Position numbers and translations under genes: made by a program. Of a stretch of DNA of 64,000 nucleotides, positions 7,678 through 15,673 are shown in pieces. The notes under the pieces were generated by a model. The model saw nothing but the letters and a program-made list of their open reading frames with translations, was not told where the DNA came from and made no database searches. The stretch comes from Longispora sp047121295 (lineage in GTDB: Bacteria; Actinomycetota; Actinomycetes; Mycobacteriales; Micromonosporaceae), in contig NZ_CP139447.1 in the NCBI RefSeq assembly GCF_047121295.1, forward strand, positions 6,572,001 to 6,636,000, written 5' to 3'. The stretch's first letter is position 1. The number at the start of each line of letters is the position of its first letter.

Positions 7678-8018
7678 CGACGCCCCTCCTCGACGTGCAC
7701 CCAGTCCCCACCCGTGACGACGAGCTCGCCACCCGGTTCGAGGCTGGCCAGCACCTCGTACGCGCTGGGCTCCTCGATGCTCTGGGCGAGCAGCGGGGTC
7801 GCGTACATCTTCACGTCGAAGTTGCTGAGCGCCCGCCGGTACGCGCCGACGGACTTCCACTCGGTGGCCACGCACCACAGGTCGGGTTCGTCCGGAGCCC
7901 GTCCGAAGCGGCCGGACACGTATCCGGGGCAGGCCCCGAGGGCCCGCAGCGCGGCGTGCACCTTGGCGGTGAAGGCGTCGGTGTCGGTGGCGACCCGGAA
8001 ACGATTGACGACGAGCAT
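7674..8018 (-). CDS. antibiotic biosynthesis monooxygenase (ABM)-like domain protein
   Basis: 114 residues starting MLVVNRFRV, with the layout of the dimeric alpha/beta ABM fold: first strand VVNRFRV, helix FTAKVHAALRALGACPGY, strand VSGRFGRAP, strand LWCVATEWKSVGAYRRAL. Members include small quinol monooxygenases and heme-degrading enzymes, but no specific catalytic residue is evident. It is translationally coupled to the membrane protein downstream. It is divergent from the zinc uptake operon, so the shared 99-base gap with the Zur-like box may serve both. Confidence 0.65.
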   Translation of the reverse strand: MLVVNRFRVATDTDAFTAKVHAALRALGACPGYVSGRFGRAPDEPDLWCVATEWKSVGAYRRALSNFDVKMYATPLLAQSIEEPSAYEVLASLEPGGELVVTGGDWVHVEEGRR

Positions 8019-8082
8019 GCCGTCAACCTACCCGGCTGTCCGAACCGGCAGGCGACCTGACTCACATCTTACAAACCGAAGT

Positions 8083-8097
8083 TGACAATCATTCCCA
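8083..8097. promoter_or_regulatory. candidate Zur operator
   Basis: The sequence TGACAATCATTCCCA, 20 bases before the ATG of the zinc-binding lipoprotein gene, resembles the actinobacterial Zur box (TGAAAATNATTTTCA-like, with central AATCATT). A Fur-family regulator gene closes the same cluster. Binding would repress zinc uptake when zinc is plentiful. Confidence 0.6.
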
Positions 8098-8117
8098 ATA
8101 GCGCGCAGAGTTGAATC

Positions 8118-9005
8118 ATGTTCACGCGCCCCCTCGCACTCGCCGCCGCCGTCTTGGCCGCCGGCGCGCTCGCCGCCTGCTCGGGCGCTGGCACCGCCGA
8201 CGGCAAGGTGTCCGTCGTCGCCGCCGCCTACCCCTTCCAGTGGATCTCCGAGCGGGTCGGGGGTGGCGACGTGAAGGTCACCAACCTCGTCAAGCCCGGC
8301 GCGGAGCCGCACGACGTGGAGCTCACCGCCGCGCAGACCGCGCTGATCGCCGACGCGAAGCTCGTGGTGTACCTGCCGACGTTCCAGCCGGCCGTCGACG
8401 AGGCCGTGGCCCAGAACGCCAAGGACCGGGCCTTCGACGTGGCCGCCGTGCAGCCGCTCGCCGACATCGTCGAGGACGGGCACGCCGGCAAGGACCCGCA
8501 CGTCTGGCTCGACCCGACCCGGCTGGCCACGATCGCCGACCAGGTCGCCGACCGGCTGGCGAAGATCGACCCGACCCACGCCGACGGGTACAGGACGAGG
8601 GCCGGCGCCCTGCGCGCCGAGCTGGACGCGATCGACAAGGAGTACGCGGCCGGGCTGAAGACGTGCCAGCGCACCGAGATCGTCACGGCGCACGAGGCGT
8701 TCGGCTACCTCGCGGCCCGGTACCACCTGAAGCAGGTCGGGATCGCCGGCCTGAGCCCGGACGAGGAGCCCTCGGCGCAGAAGATCGCGGAGATCATCAG
8801 GGACGCCAAGGAGCACCAGGCCACGGTCATCTTCACCGAGGCGCTGGTGAGCCCGAAGGTCGCCGAGACGATCGCCAAGGGCGCCGGCGCGAAGACCCAG
8901 GTGCTCGACCCGATCGAGAGCCTGCCGGCGGGCAGTTCGGACGACTACGCCAAGATTATGCGGTCCAACCTCGGCCAGATCCGTGCAGCACTGGGGTGTT
9001 CTTGA
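8118..9005 (+). CDS. znuA: zinc ABC transporter substrate-binding lipoprotein
   Basis: A 295-residue cluster A-I metal-binding protein. The signal peptide ends in a lipobox (LAALAAC, Cys about 21). Zinc ligands of the ZnuA/TroA family are visible: His in GAEPHDVE, His in DPHVWLD, His in VTAHEAFGY and an acidic residue in VLDPIE. There is no long His-rich loop between the first two strands, only a short GHAGK. It captures zinc at the outer face and passes it to the permease encoded two genes downstream. The stop overlaps the start of the ATPase gene. Confidence 0.9.
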   Translation: MFTRPLALAAAVLAAGALAACSGAGTADGKVSVVAAAYPFQWISERVGGGDVKVTNLVKPGAEPHDVELTAAQTALIADAKLVVYLPTFQPAVDEAVAQNAKDRAFDVAAVQPLADIVEDGHAGKDPHVWLDPTRLATIADQVADRLAKIDPTHADGYRTRAGALRAELDAIDKEYAAGLKTCQRTEIVTAHEAFGYLAARYHLKQVGIAGLSPDEEPSAQKIAEIIRDAKEHQATVIFTEALVSPKVAETIAKGAGAKTQVLDPIESLPAGSSDDYAKIMRSNLGQIRAALGCS

Positions 9006-9757
9006 TCCTGCAGACCCGCGACCTCGTCGTCGCCTATGACGGTCGGCCCGTGCTGCGCGGCGTCTCCCTGGCCATCGCGCCGGGCGAGGTCGTCGCGCTG
9101 CTCGGCGCGAACGGCTCCGGCAAGTCCACCCTGGTCAAGGCCTGCCTGGGCCTGAACCCGATCGCCGCCGGCTCGGTGGAGCTGTTCGGCGAGCCGTTGT
9201 CGAAACTTCAGAACAGATCCCGCATCGGGTACGTGCCGCAGCGCGTCGGCGCCTCCGCCGGCGTCCCGGCCACGGTCCGCGAGCTGGTGTCCGCCGGCCG
9301 GCTGGCCCGCCGGGGCTTCCTGCGCCCGTCCGGGGCCGCCGACCGGCGCGCGATCGACTCGGCGCTCGTCGCCGTCGGGCTGTCCTCGATGGCCCGGCAG
9401 CCGGTGAGCACCCTGTCGGGCGGCCAGCAGCAGCGGGCGCTGATCGCCCGGGCGCTGTGCGCCGAGCCCGAGCTGCTGGTCATGGACGAGCCGACCGCCG
9501 GGGTGGACGCCGCGAGTCAGCAGGCGTTCGCGGCGGCGCTGCGCCAGTTCGTGGCGGGCGGCGGCACGGTGGTCGTGGTCCTGCACGAGCTGGGCCCGCT
9601 GGAGCCGCTGATCACCCGGAGCGTCGTCCTGCACGGCGGGGTCGTCGTGCACGACGGCGCGGCCCCGGCCCCGGCTCCCGGGCACGCCTGCCCGGAACAC
9701 GTGCACGAGCACCCGCACGCGCCGGTCACGACCCCCCGCTGGGAGCTGAACCAGTGA
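8996..9757 (+). CDS. znuC: zinc ABC transporter ATP-binding protein with His-rich tail
   Basis: A 253-residue ABC ATPase: Walker A GANGSGKST (about residue 40), Q-loop VPQRVG, signature LSGGQQQR, Walker B LLVMDEP and H-loop VLHELG. The start is taken as the GTG at 8996; a TTG at 9002 is the alternative, and both overlap the znuA stop. The C-terminus ends in a His-rich stretch (HACPEHVHEHPHAP) that could bind zinc and sense cytoplasmic metal. It powers the uptake permease encoded next. Confidence 0.9.
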   Translation: MFLILQTRDLVVAYDGRPVLRGVSLAIAPGEVVALLGANGSGKSTLVKACLGLNPIAAGSVELFGEPLSKLQNRSRIGYVPQRVGASAGVPATVRELVSAGRLARRGFLRPSGAADRRAIDSALVAVGLSSMARQPVSTLSGGQQQRALIARALCAEPELLVMDEPTAGVDAASQQAFAAALRQFVAGGGTVVVVLHELGPLEPLITRSVVLHGGVVVHDGAAPAPAPGHACPEHVHEHPHAPVTTPRWELNQ

Positions 9758-9800
9758 CCGGGCGGCGGCTGCCGTCCGGCGAGCGGAGCGAGGCGGGCGC

Positions 9801-10679
9801 ATGAGTTACCTCAGTTATGAGTTCTTCCAGCTCTCGCTGATCGGGGCGCTGCTGATCGGTCTGATCGCGCCCTCGGTCGGCATCTACCTCGTGCAGCGCA
9901 AGATGTCCCTGATCGGCGACGGCATCGGGCACGTGGCGCTGACCGGCGTCGCGATCGGCTTCCTGCTCAGGGCGTCCCCGGTGCTGACGGCCGTCCTCGT
10001 GTCGGCGGTCGGCGCGGTGGCGATCGAGCTGATCCGGGAGCGGGCCAAGGCGTCCGGCGACGTGGCGCTCGCGATGCTGTTCTACGGCGGCATCGCCGGT
10101 GGCGTCGTGCTGATCTCGCTGTCCAAGCAGGGGACGAACGCGACGCTGCAGTCGTACCTCTTCGGATCGTTGAACGGCACCTCCCGCGGCGAGCTGGTCG
10201 CGATGCTGGCCCTCGGCGCGGGCGTGCTGTTCGTGACGCTGGTCGGCCGGCCGTGGCTGTTCGCGGTCAGCCAGGACGAGGAGCACGCCCGGGTGTCGGG
10301 GCTGCCGGTGCGGTTCCTGAACATCCTGCTGGCCGTCACGACGGCGGTGACCGTGACGACCGCGATGCGCGCGGTCGGGCTGCTGCTGGTCAGCGCGCTG
10401 ATGGTCGTGCCGGTCGCGACCGCCCAGCAGGTCACCCGGGGCTTCACGAGCACCCTGGTGGCCGCGATGGTGATCGGCATCACAGTCTCCGGCAGCGGCG
10501 TGCTGCTCGCGGCCGAGGTGGACACTCCGCCCGGCGCGTTCATCGTGGTCCTCGCCGTGGGGCTGTTCGTGCTGGTCGCGACCTGCGCGTCCGTCCTGCG
10601 CCGGAGGCGGCCCGTGCGGCCCGACGGCGACACGGCCCATACCGAGCCGCCGGACGTCGTCCTGGGCCCGGTAACGTGA
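9801..10679 (+). CDS. znuB: zinc ABC transporter permease
   Basis: A 292-residue ABC-3 family integral membrane protein with about eight hydrophobic segments and the family hallmark region QRKMSLIGDGIGHVALTGVAIGFLL. It forms the membrane channel with the ATPase encoded 43 bases upstream. The tail after residue 265 is charged (RRRRPVRPDGD). The stop is followed six bases later by the Zur gene, so the four genes look like one operon under the Zur-like box at 8083. Confidence 0.9.
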   Translation: MSYLSYEFFQLSLIGALLIGLIAPSVGIYLVQRKMSLIGDGIGHVALTGVAIGFLLRASPVLTAVLVSAVGAVAIELIRERAKASGDVALAMLFYGGIAGGVVLISLSKQGTNATLQSYLFGSLNGTSRGELVAMLALGAGVLFVTLVGRPWLFAVSQDEEHARVSGLPVRFLNILLAVTTAVTVTTAMRAVGLLLVSALMVVPVATAQQVTRGFTSTLVAAMVIGITVSGSGVLLAAEVDTPPGAFIVVLAVGLFVLVATCASVLRRRRPVRPDGDTAHTEPPDVVLGPVT

Positions 10680-10684
10680 GTGTT

Positions 10685-11086
10685 ATGACCGCACCCTTAC
10701 CCCGAAGCACGAAGCAGCGCTCCGCCGTGATGGAGCTGCTCGGCGAGGTGCAGGGTTTCCACAGCGCCCAGGAACTGCACGCGATGCTGCGGGGCAAGGG
10801 CGACAAGGTGGGCCTGACGACGGTCTACCGCACGTTGCAGGCCCTGGCCGAGGCCGACGAGGTCGACGTGATGCGCCCGCCCGGCGGCGAGCACCTCTAC
10901 CGCCGGTGCGGCACCGGGCACCACCACCACCTGGTCTGCCGCAGCTGCGGCAAGGCCGTCGAGGTGGAGGGGCCGGCCGTCGAGCGCTGGGCGGAGAAGA
11001 CCGCGAGCGACCACGGGTTCGTGGACGTGGCGCACACCCTGGAGATCTTCGGCACCTGCCCGGAGTGCGCGGCCAAGCGGGCCTGA
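10685..11086 (+). CDS. zur: Fur-family zinc uptake regulator
   Basis: 133 residues with the Fur layout: an N-terminal winged helix (STKQRSAVMELL ... TTVYRTLQALAEADEV), the hinge metal site HLYRRCGTGHHHHLVCRSCGK, and the structural zinc pair CxxC repeated near the end (CPEC). The context (last gene of the zinc operon) and the HHHH segment assign it to Zur rather than Fur or PerR. With zinc bound it would repress the operon, and probably itself, through the 8083 box. The start is ATG at 10685, with GTG at 10676 as a less likely alternative. Confidence 0.9.
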   Translation: MTAPLPRSTKQRSAVMELLGEVQGFHSAQELHAMLRGKGDKVGLTTVYRTLQALAEADEVDVMRPPGGEHLYRRCGTGHHHHLVCRSCGKAVEVEGPAVERWAEKTASDHGFVDVAHTLEIFGTCPECAAKRA

Positions 11087-11091
11087 GCCCG

Positions 11092-12345
11092 TCAGACCCT
11101 GACCGGCTCCCGGCTCCGTCGGGTCAGCCACAGGTAGCCGAGGCACAGCACCGTGACCACGGCCGGCACCAGCAGCGCCGTGGCCGCGAACGGCACCACG
11201 GCCAGGCAGCTCGCCGCCGCCACGATCGAGGCCCACCGGCCGAGCGGGTCGGACCACAGCAGCCTCACGCACGAGAGCGTGACCAGGACGTACACGCAGA
11301 TGCCCAGGGTGGTGGGGGCCAGGATCAGCCGGCCGACCGACACGTCGCCGTAGTAGCTGACGGCGAGGACCACCACGTTGGAGCAGAACAGGAACAGCGT
11401 CGACCGGTACGGCACGCCCCGGCCGCTCAGTGCGCGCAGCCAGCCCGGCATCACGCCGTCGCGGGCGAGCGCGTAGCCGAGGCGGGCGGCGCTGGCCAGG
11501 TACACGTTGATGACGCCTGCGCAGATCACGCACGCCACGACCCCGGTGGTGACCCCGGCCCCGAGGCCGATCGACGTGTTCATCAGGGTGGCCAGCGGGG
11601 CGTCGGAGCCGGCGGTGCTGCGGTAGGTCTCCGTGCCGATCGTGACGAAGGCCAGCGCGAGGTAGACGACGCTGATCACGGCCAGGGACGTCCAGGTGGC
11701 CCGCATGACGTCGGACGTCCGGCGGAACTCGGGCACCAGGCTGGTCAGCGACTCCCAGCCGAGGAACGCCCAGAAGACCAGGACGGCGGCGGCCCCGACC
11801 GAGGAGGCCCCGTGCGGGAGGGCCGGGTGGAAGGCCTCGGCGCGGACGTGCGGGACGGCGAACACGATCGTGACCACGAGCAGGAGCAGCACGGCGCCGC
11901 TGAACACGAGGGAGGCGTACCCGCTGACCTTGAGCCCGAGCAGGTTGAGCACGACGGGCACCACCATGAACCCGAGCGCGAACAGGTACTGCGCGCCCCG
12001 GCTCCAGCCGAGCGGCGCGCCCACGTAGCCGGCCCCGGTGAGGGACACCACGGACCAGCCGACGGCGATCTGGGCGAAGAAGAACCAGCCGATCAGCGCG
12101 CCGGCGGTCCGGCCGAACGCGCGCTGCACGATCGTGGCCACCCCGCCGAAGTCGCTGAACCGAATCGCGAGCCGGACGAGGGCGTAGACGAGCGGGACGC
12201 TCAGCAGGCTCACGGCCAGCCAGGACACCAGGGACGCGGGGCCGGCGATCCGCGCGGCGTGGCCGGGGAGGATCAGGACCCCGGTGCCGAGTACGACGCC
12301 GGTGAACATCGCCGCGCCCTGGGCGTAACTGAGCCTGTTCGTCAC
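11092..12345 (-). CDS. APC-family amino acid permease
   Basis: A 417-residue membrane protein with about 12 hydrophobic segments. The first helix carries the APC signature (AAMFTGVVLGTGVLILPG, unwound Gly-rich substrate site) and the late loop RDGVMPGWLRAL is typical of amino acid/polyamine antiporters. The GTG start overlaps the NTF2-like gene stop (GTGA), which rules out the longer frame. Substrate unknown. Convergent with zur, with only five bases between stops. Confidence 0.85.
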   Translation of the reverse strand: MTNRLSYAQGAAMFTGVVLGTGVLILPGHAARIAGPASLVSWLAVSLLSVPLVYALVRLAIRFSDFGGVATIVQRAFGRTAGALIGWFFFAQIAVGWSVVSLTGAGYVGAPLGWSRGAQYLFALGFMVVPVVLNLLGLKVSGYASLVFSGAVLLLLVVTIVFAVPHVRAEAFHPALPHGASSVGAAAVLVFWAFLGWESLTSLVPEFRRTSDVMRATWTSLAVISVVYLALAFVTIGTETYRSTAGSDAPLATLMNTSIGLGAGVTTGVVACVICAGVINVYLASAARLGYALARDGVMPGWLRALSGRGVPYRSTLFLFCSNVVVLAVSYYGDVSVGRLILAPTTLGICVYVLVTLSCVRLLWSDPLGRWASIVAAASCLAVVPFAATALLVPAVVTVLCLGYLWLTRRSREPVRV

Positions 12346-12812
12346 CCGCCAGACTGTGCCATATGGGCGTCGAGTTGTCGGCGTACTTTGCGGCGCAGCA
12401 GGCCGGCCCCGCCGGGCATCTTGGTGACCAGGGCCGGGAGGCCGCCGAGCGCCTGGCCGGCCCAGTACGTCAGGTCGAAGGCGTCGACGTGGTCGATGAT
12501 CCGGGCGTCGTCGGCGAACCGGTACGCCGCCCGGACCTCGTTGACGACCGGCCGCTCCCCGAACGTGTACCGCGCCGTCCAATGCGCGAGCGCCTTGGTG
12601 TCGCCGGTGACCCGGATGTCGGACACCTCCGCGCGCAGATCCTTGCTCCGGGAGGTCAGCATCCGCCACATCTCGCCGATCTCCGCGCCCCGCAGGTCGA
12701 ACAGCGGGTCACGGAACCGGGCCTCGGGGTGGTAGCACGCGGCCATCGCATCCCCGTCCCGGGCGTCGAGGGCGGCGTACAGCGTGTCGATCGTCTCCAA
12801 GATATCGGACAT
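12342..12812 (-). CDS. SnoaL/NTF2-like protein
   Basis: 156 residues. The N-terminal helix ILETIDTLYAALDARDGDAMAACY followed by HPEARFRDPLFDLRG is the standard opening of SnoaL-like NTF2 domains; WTARYTFGERPVVNEV and IIDHVDAFD continue the sheet. A C-terminal extension (WAGQALGGLPALVTKM...) is typical of the actinobacterial subgroup. The start at 12812 (ATG) is chosen over the GTG at 12821; both lie in a 14-bp palindrome. Coupled to the downstream permease gene by a GTGA overlap. The catalytic activity, if any, is unknown. Confidence 0.75.
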   Translation of the reverse strand: MSDILETIDTLYAALDARDGDAMAACYHPEARFRDPLFDLRGAEIGEMWRMLTSRSKDLRAEVSDIRVTGDTKALAHWTARYTFGERPVVNEVRAAYRFADDARIIDHVDAFDLTYWAGQALGGLPALVTKMPGGAGLLRRKVRRQLDAHMAQSGG

Positions 12813-12825
12813 AAGGTGCACCTTA
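12812..12825. promoter_or_regulatory. 14-bp palindrome over a start codon
   Basis: TAAGGTGCACCTTA is a perfect palindrome spanning the start region of the NTF2-like gene and the TAA stop of the preceding gene. It may be an operator or an RNA structure controlling access to the start, or chance. No regulator can be tied to it. Confidence 0.25.
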
Positions 12826-13425
12826 CCGGGATCTGAGCCCCAGAGTGGCCAGCTCCAAGGTGGCCAGCGCCGTCATGGTCGCCGGGTCCCTCTCCCGCCA
12901 GCCGCCGGCCGGGTCGTCGGCGGCGCGGCGGAGCTGCTTGAGCGCGGCCGTACTCAGGGCGCGCAGGGCCAGCAGGTCCTCGCCGGCCGGCTCGGCGCGG
13001 AGCAGCACGGCGGTCCGGGCCCGGGCGATCCAGCGGGCCCGGGCGACGACCCAGAACAGCAGGATCGGCACCGTGACCGCGACCCCGACCACGATCGCGG
13101 TGAACAGCGCGACCGTGCCGATGGTCTCGCTGCCCGTCCGGCCGGCCTCGGCCGCCGACTGGGCCACCCCGGCCGCGTCGGCGAGCTTCTGGCCCAGCTC
13201 CTTGCCGACCAGCGGGATCTTGCCGGCCTCCTTGGCGGCCCCGTTCAGCGAGTCGCGCAGGCTGTCGCCGTCCTTCGTCACCTGGTCAGGGATCCTGGCC
13301 AGGGCGCTGATGGCCTGGTGCAGCAGGTACGCGAGCCAGATCCACAGCGCGGTCCAGGCCACGGCGGAGACGTCCGCCACGATCTGTCGGGTCCGGCGCG
13401 CCGGCAACTCCGCATAGAGCTTCAT
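12823..13425 (-). CDS. conserved actinobacterial membrane protein
   Basis: A 200-residue protein starting at the ATG at 13425 (MKLYAELPARRTRQ). It has two transmembrane regions, about residues 18-42 (AVAWTALWIWLAYLLHQAI) and 104-130 (TVALFTAIVVGVAVTVPILLFWVV), separated by a charged helical loop. The C-terminal part is cytoplasmic, with LLALRALSTAALKQL. This layout recurs in actinobacteria without known function. Its stop lies inside the palindrome at the next gene's start, so the downstream genes to 11092 may be co-transcribed. Confidence 0.65.
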   Translation of the reverse strand: MKLYAELPARRTRQIVADVSAVAWTALWIWLAYLLHQAISALARIPDQVTKDGDSLRDSLNGAAKEAGKIPLVGKELGQKLADAAGVAQSAAEAGRTGSETIGTVALFTAIVVGVAVTVPILLFWVVARARWIARARTAVLLRAEPAGEDLLALRALSTAALKQLRRAADDPAGGWRERDPATMTALATLELATLGLRSR

Positions 13426-13546
13426 ACCCCCCAGTGAATAGCAGACGGACCGCGAAGTCCGGCACCGGTGCCAGGATTCTCACAGTTTCCGGATCGTGGA
13501 TCACCAGGTCAGGGCCGACCCACCCTGCTACGGTGGTGCCCGCATA

Positions 13547-13632
13547 CGACAGGGGAGCGCGCAGAGCGCTGAGAGTGCGGGCGACCGCTGACCCTCCACA
13601 CCTGATCCGGGTAATGCCGGCGAAGGGAGTCG
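13547..13632 (+). ncRNA. TPP riboswitch (THI element)
   Basis: The conserved thi-box parts are present in order: ACAGGGGAGC, GCTGAGAGTGCGG, GACCCT, then CACCTGATCCGGGTAATGCCGG and CGAAGGGA. These form the two arms that bind the pyrimidine and pyrophosphate of thiamine pyrophosphate. Just downstream, CTCCCCGG (13633-13640) can pair with CCTGGGAG (13647-13654), which contains the ribosome site of the ykoE gene, so ligand binding probably blocks translation. Confidence 0.95.
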
Positions 13633-13663
13633 CTCCCCGGCTCACCCCTGGGAGAATTTCATT

Positions 13664-14242
13664 ATGGGTACCAAATGGCGCACTGTGGACATTGTGGTGG
13701 TGGCGGTCCTCGCCGTCGCCTTCGGTGTCCTCTTCTGGGGCATGGCAGGCCTCTGGGAGATCGCCGGTAACGCGTTCACCTTCTTCCCGCCCGGGGCCAC
13801 GGTCATCTACGGCGCCTGGCTGCTCCCTGCGGTCCTCGCGGCACTGATCATCCGCAAGCCCGGCGCGGCCGTGCTCGTGGAGTTCCTCGCCGCGCTCGTG
13901 TCGGCCTTCCTCGGCAACAAGTGGGGCATGACCGTGCTGCTCCAGGGCTTCCTGGAGGGCCTGGGCGCCGAGCTGGTGTTCGCGGCGTTCCTCTACCGCT
14001 CCTACCGGCCGCCGGTCGCGCTGCTGGCCGCCGTGGGCGCCGGACTGGCCGCGACGGTCTTCGACATCGTGGTCTGGTACCCGAAAATGGCCTTCGGCTC
14101 CTACCAGCTGCCCTACGTCGCGATCGGCACCCTCAGCTCGCTGATCGTCGCCGGCCTCGGCGGCTACTACCTGACCCGGGCGCTCGCCGCCACCGGGGTG
14201 CTCGACCGGTTCCCGTCCGGCAAGGACCGCGAACTGGTGTGA
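13664..14242 (+). CDS. ykoE: thiamine/HMP ECF transporter S component YkoE
   Basis: A 192-residue integral membrane protein with about six helices, starting MGTKWRTVDIVVVAVLAVAFG. The FFPPGATVIYGAWLLPAVL and FLGNKWGMTVLLQGFLEG segments match the YkoE family of substrate-binding subunits for hydroxymethylpyrimidine/thiamine. It is preceded by a TPP riboswitch, which confirms the pathway. The GGGAG ribosome site is inside the switching hairpin. The stop overlaps the ATPase gene by four bases, and the three genes form one ECF complex in the membrane. Confidence 0.92.
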   Translation: MGTKWRTVDIVVVAVLAVAFGVLFWGMAGLWEIAGNAFTFFPPGATVIYGAWLLPAVLAALIIRKPGAAVLVEFLAALVSAFLGNKWGMTVLLQGFLEGLGAELVFAAFLYRSYRPPVALLAAVGAGLAATVFDIVVWYPKMAFGSYQLPYVAIGTLSSLIVAGLGGYYLTRALAATGVLDRFPSGKDRELV

Positions 14243-15606
14243 TCGAACTACGGGGATTCGGCTGGCGGCACGGCGGGCGGCGGGCCTGGGCGCTGCGTGG
14301 CGTCGACCTGACCGTCGAGCGGGGCGAACGCGTCCTGCTCCTCGGCCGGTCCGGCGCCGGCAAGTCGACCCTGCTCGCGGCCCTCGCCGGCCTGCTCCCC
14401 GAGGACTCGGGCGAACGCGAGGGCACCCTGACCGTCGACGGCACGACCGGCGTCGTGTTCCAGGACCCGCAGAGCCAGCTCGTGATGTCCCGGTCCGGCG
14501 ACGACGTGGCGTTCGGGCTGGAGAACGTGGGCACGCCGCCCGCCGAGATCTGGCCCCGGGTCGACGAGGCGCTGCGCCGGGTCGGCTTCCCGTACCCGCG
14601 CGACCGGCCGGTCGAGGAGCTGTCCGGCGGCGAACAGCAGCGCCTCGCCCTGGCCGGCGCGCTGGTCGCCCGGCCCGACCTGCTGCTGCTCGACGAGCCG
14701 ACCGCCAACCTCGACCCGGCCGGCGCGGCGCTGGTCCGCGACGCGATCGGCCGGGCGCTGGGCGACACGACGATGGTGCTGGTGGAGCACCGGGTCACCG
14801 AGGCCCTGCCGCTGGTCGACCGGGTCGTCGTGCTGGAGCCGGGCGGCGGGATCATGGCCGACGGGGCGCCGGCCGAGGTGTTCGCCCGGCACGGGGCCGC
14901 GTTGGCCGCCGCCGGGGTGTGGGTCCCGGGCCACACCGGGGCGCCGTTGGGTGGTTCCGGGGCCCGGCCCGGCGGGCCGGGTGAAGAGCTGCTGACCGGG
15001 GAGGGCCTCACCCTCCGCTACGCCGGTGCGGCGACGACCGCCCTCACCACGACCGACTTCTCGGTACGAGCCGGGGAGTCCCTGGCCATCGTCGGCCCCA
15101 ACGGCGCCGGCAAGTCGAGCCTGGCCCTCCTGCTGGGCGGCCTGCTGTCCCCCACGACCGGCACGCTCACCTCCCCGCTCGCCCCGGGCCCGCCGCACCG
15201 CTGGCCGGCGCGCGACCTGGCCCGCCGGATCGGCTCGGTGTTCCAGAACCCCGAGCACCAGTTCGTCACCCAGCGGGTCGTGGACGAGCTCACCCTGGCC
15301 GCCCCGCGCACCCGGGCCGACGAACTCCTCGACCGGCTGGGGCTGACCGGCCTGGCGGCGGCGAACCCGTACACGCTGTCGGGCGGGGAGCAGCGCCGGC
15401 TGTCGGTCGCGACGGCCCTGGCGGCGGCCCCTCGGGTGCTGGTCCTCGACGAGCCGACGTTCGGCCAGGACCTGCGCACGTGGCGGGAGCTGGTGGCCCT
15501 GATCGGGGAGCTGCGCGACGCCGGCCACGGGCTGGCGATCGTGACCCACGACGCGGACTTCGTGGCGGCGTGCGCGGACCGGGTCCAGACTCTGGGGTCG
15601 CGGTGA
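14239..15606 (+). CDS. ykoD: thiamine/HMP ECF transporter ATPase YkoD (two ABC domains)
   Basis: A 455-residue fusion of two ABC ATPase domains. Domain 1: Walker A GRSGAGKST, signature LSGGEQQR, Walker B LLLLDEP. Domain 2: Walker A GPNGAGKSS, Q-loop VFQNPEHQF, signature LSGGEQRR, Walker B LVLDEP, H-loop VTHDAD. A Gly/Pro-rich linker (about 230-260) joins them. The GTG start overlaps the ykoE stop. It supplies energy to the S and T components. The last part is followed by 67 bases before the T-component gene. Confidence 0.92.
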   Translation: MIELRGFGWRHGGRRAWALRGVDLTVERGERVLLLGRSGAGKSTLLAALAGLLPEDSGEREGTLTVDGTTGVVFQDPQSQLVMSRSGDDVAFGLENVGTPPAEIWPRVDEALRRVGFPYPRDRPVEELSGGEQQRLALAGALVARPDLLLLDEPTANLDPAGAALVRDAIGRALGDTTMVLVEHRVTEALPLVDRVVVLEPGGGIMADGAPAEVFARHGAALAAAGVWVPGHTGAPLGGSGARPGGPGEELLTGEGLTLRYAGAATTALTTTDFSVRAGESLAIVGPNGAGKSSLALLLGGLLSPTTGTLTSPLAPGPPHRWPARDLARRIGSVFQNPEHQFVTQRVVDELTLAAPRTRADELLDRLGLTGLAAANPYTLSGGEQRRLSVATALAAAPRVLVLDEPTFGQDLRTWRELVALIGELRDAGHGLAIVTHDADFVAACADRVQTLGSR

Positions 15607-15673
15607 GGGCGGGCGCGCCGCTCGGGGCGACGCCCGGCACTGATGCGGCGTCCCCGGTTCGCGGGGTGTCGCG

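Noticed and set aside
12346..12669. Long N-terminal extension of the amino acid permease
   Set aside because: The extension lies opposite to the NTF2-like gene; the GTG at 12345 overlaps that gene's stop and starts the first helix.
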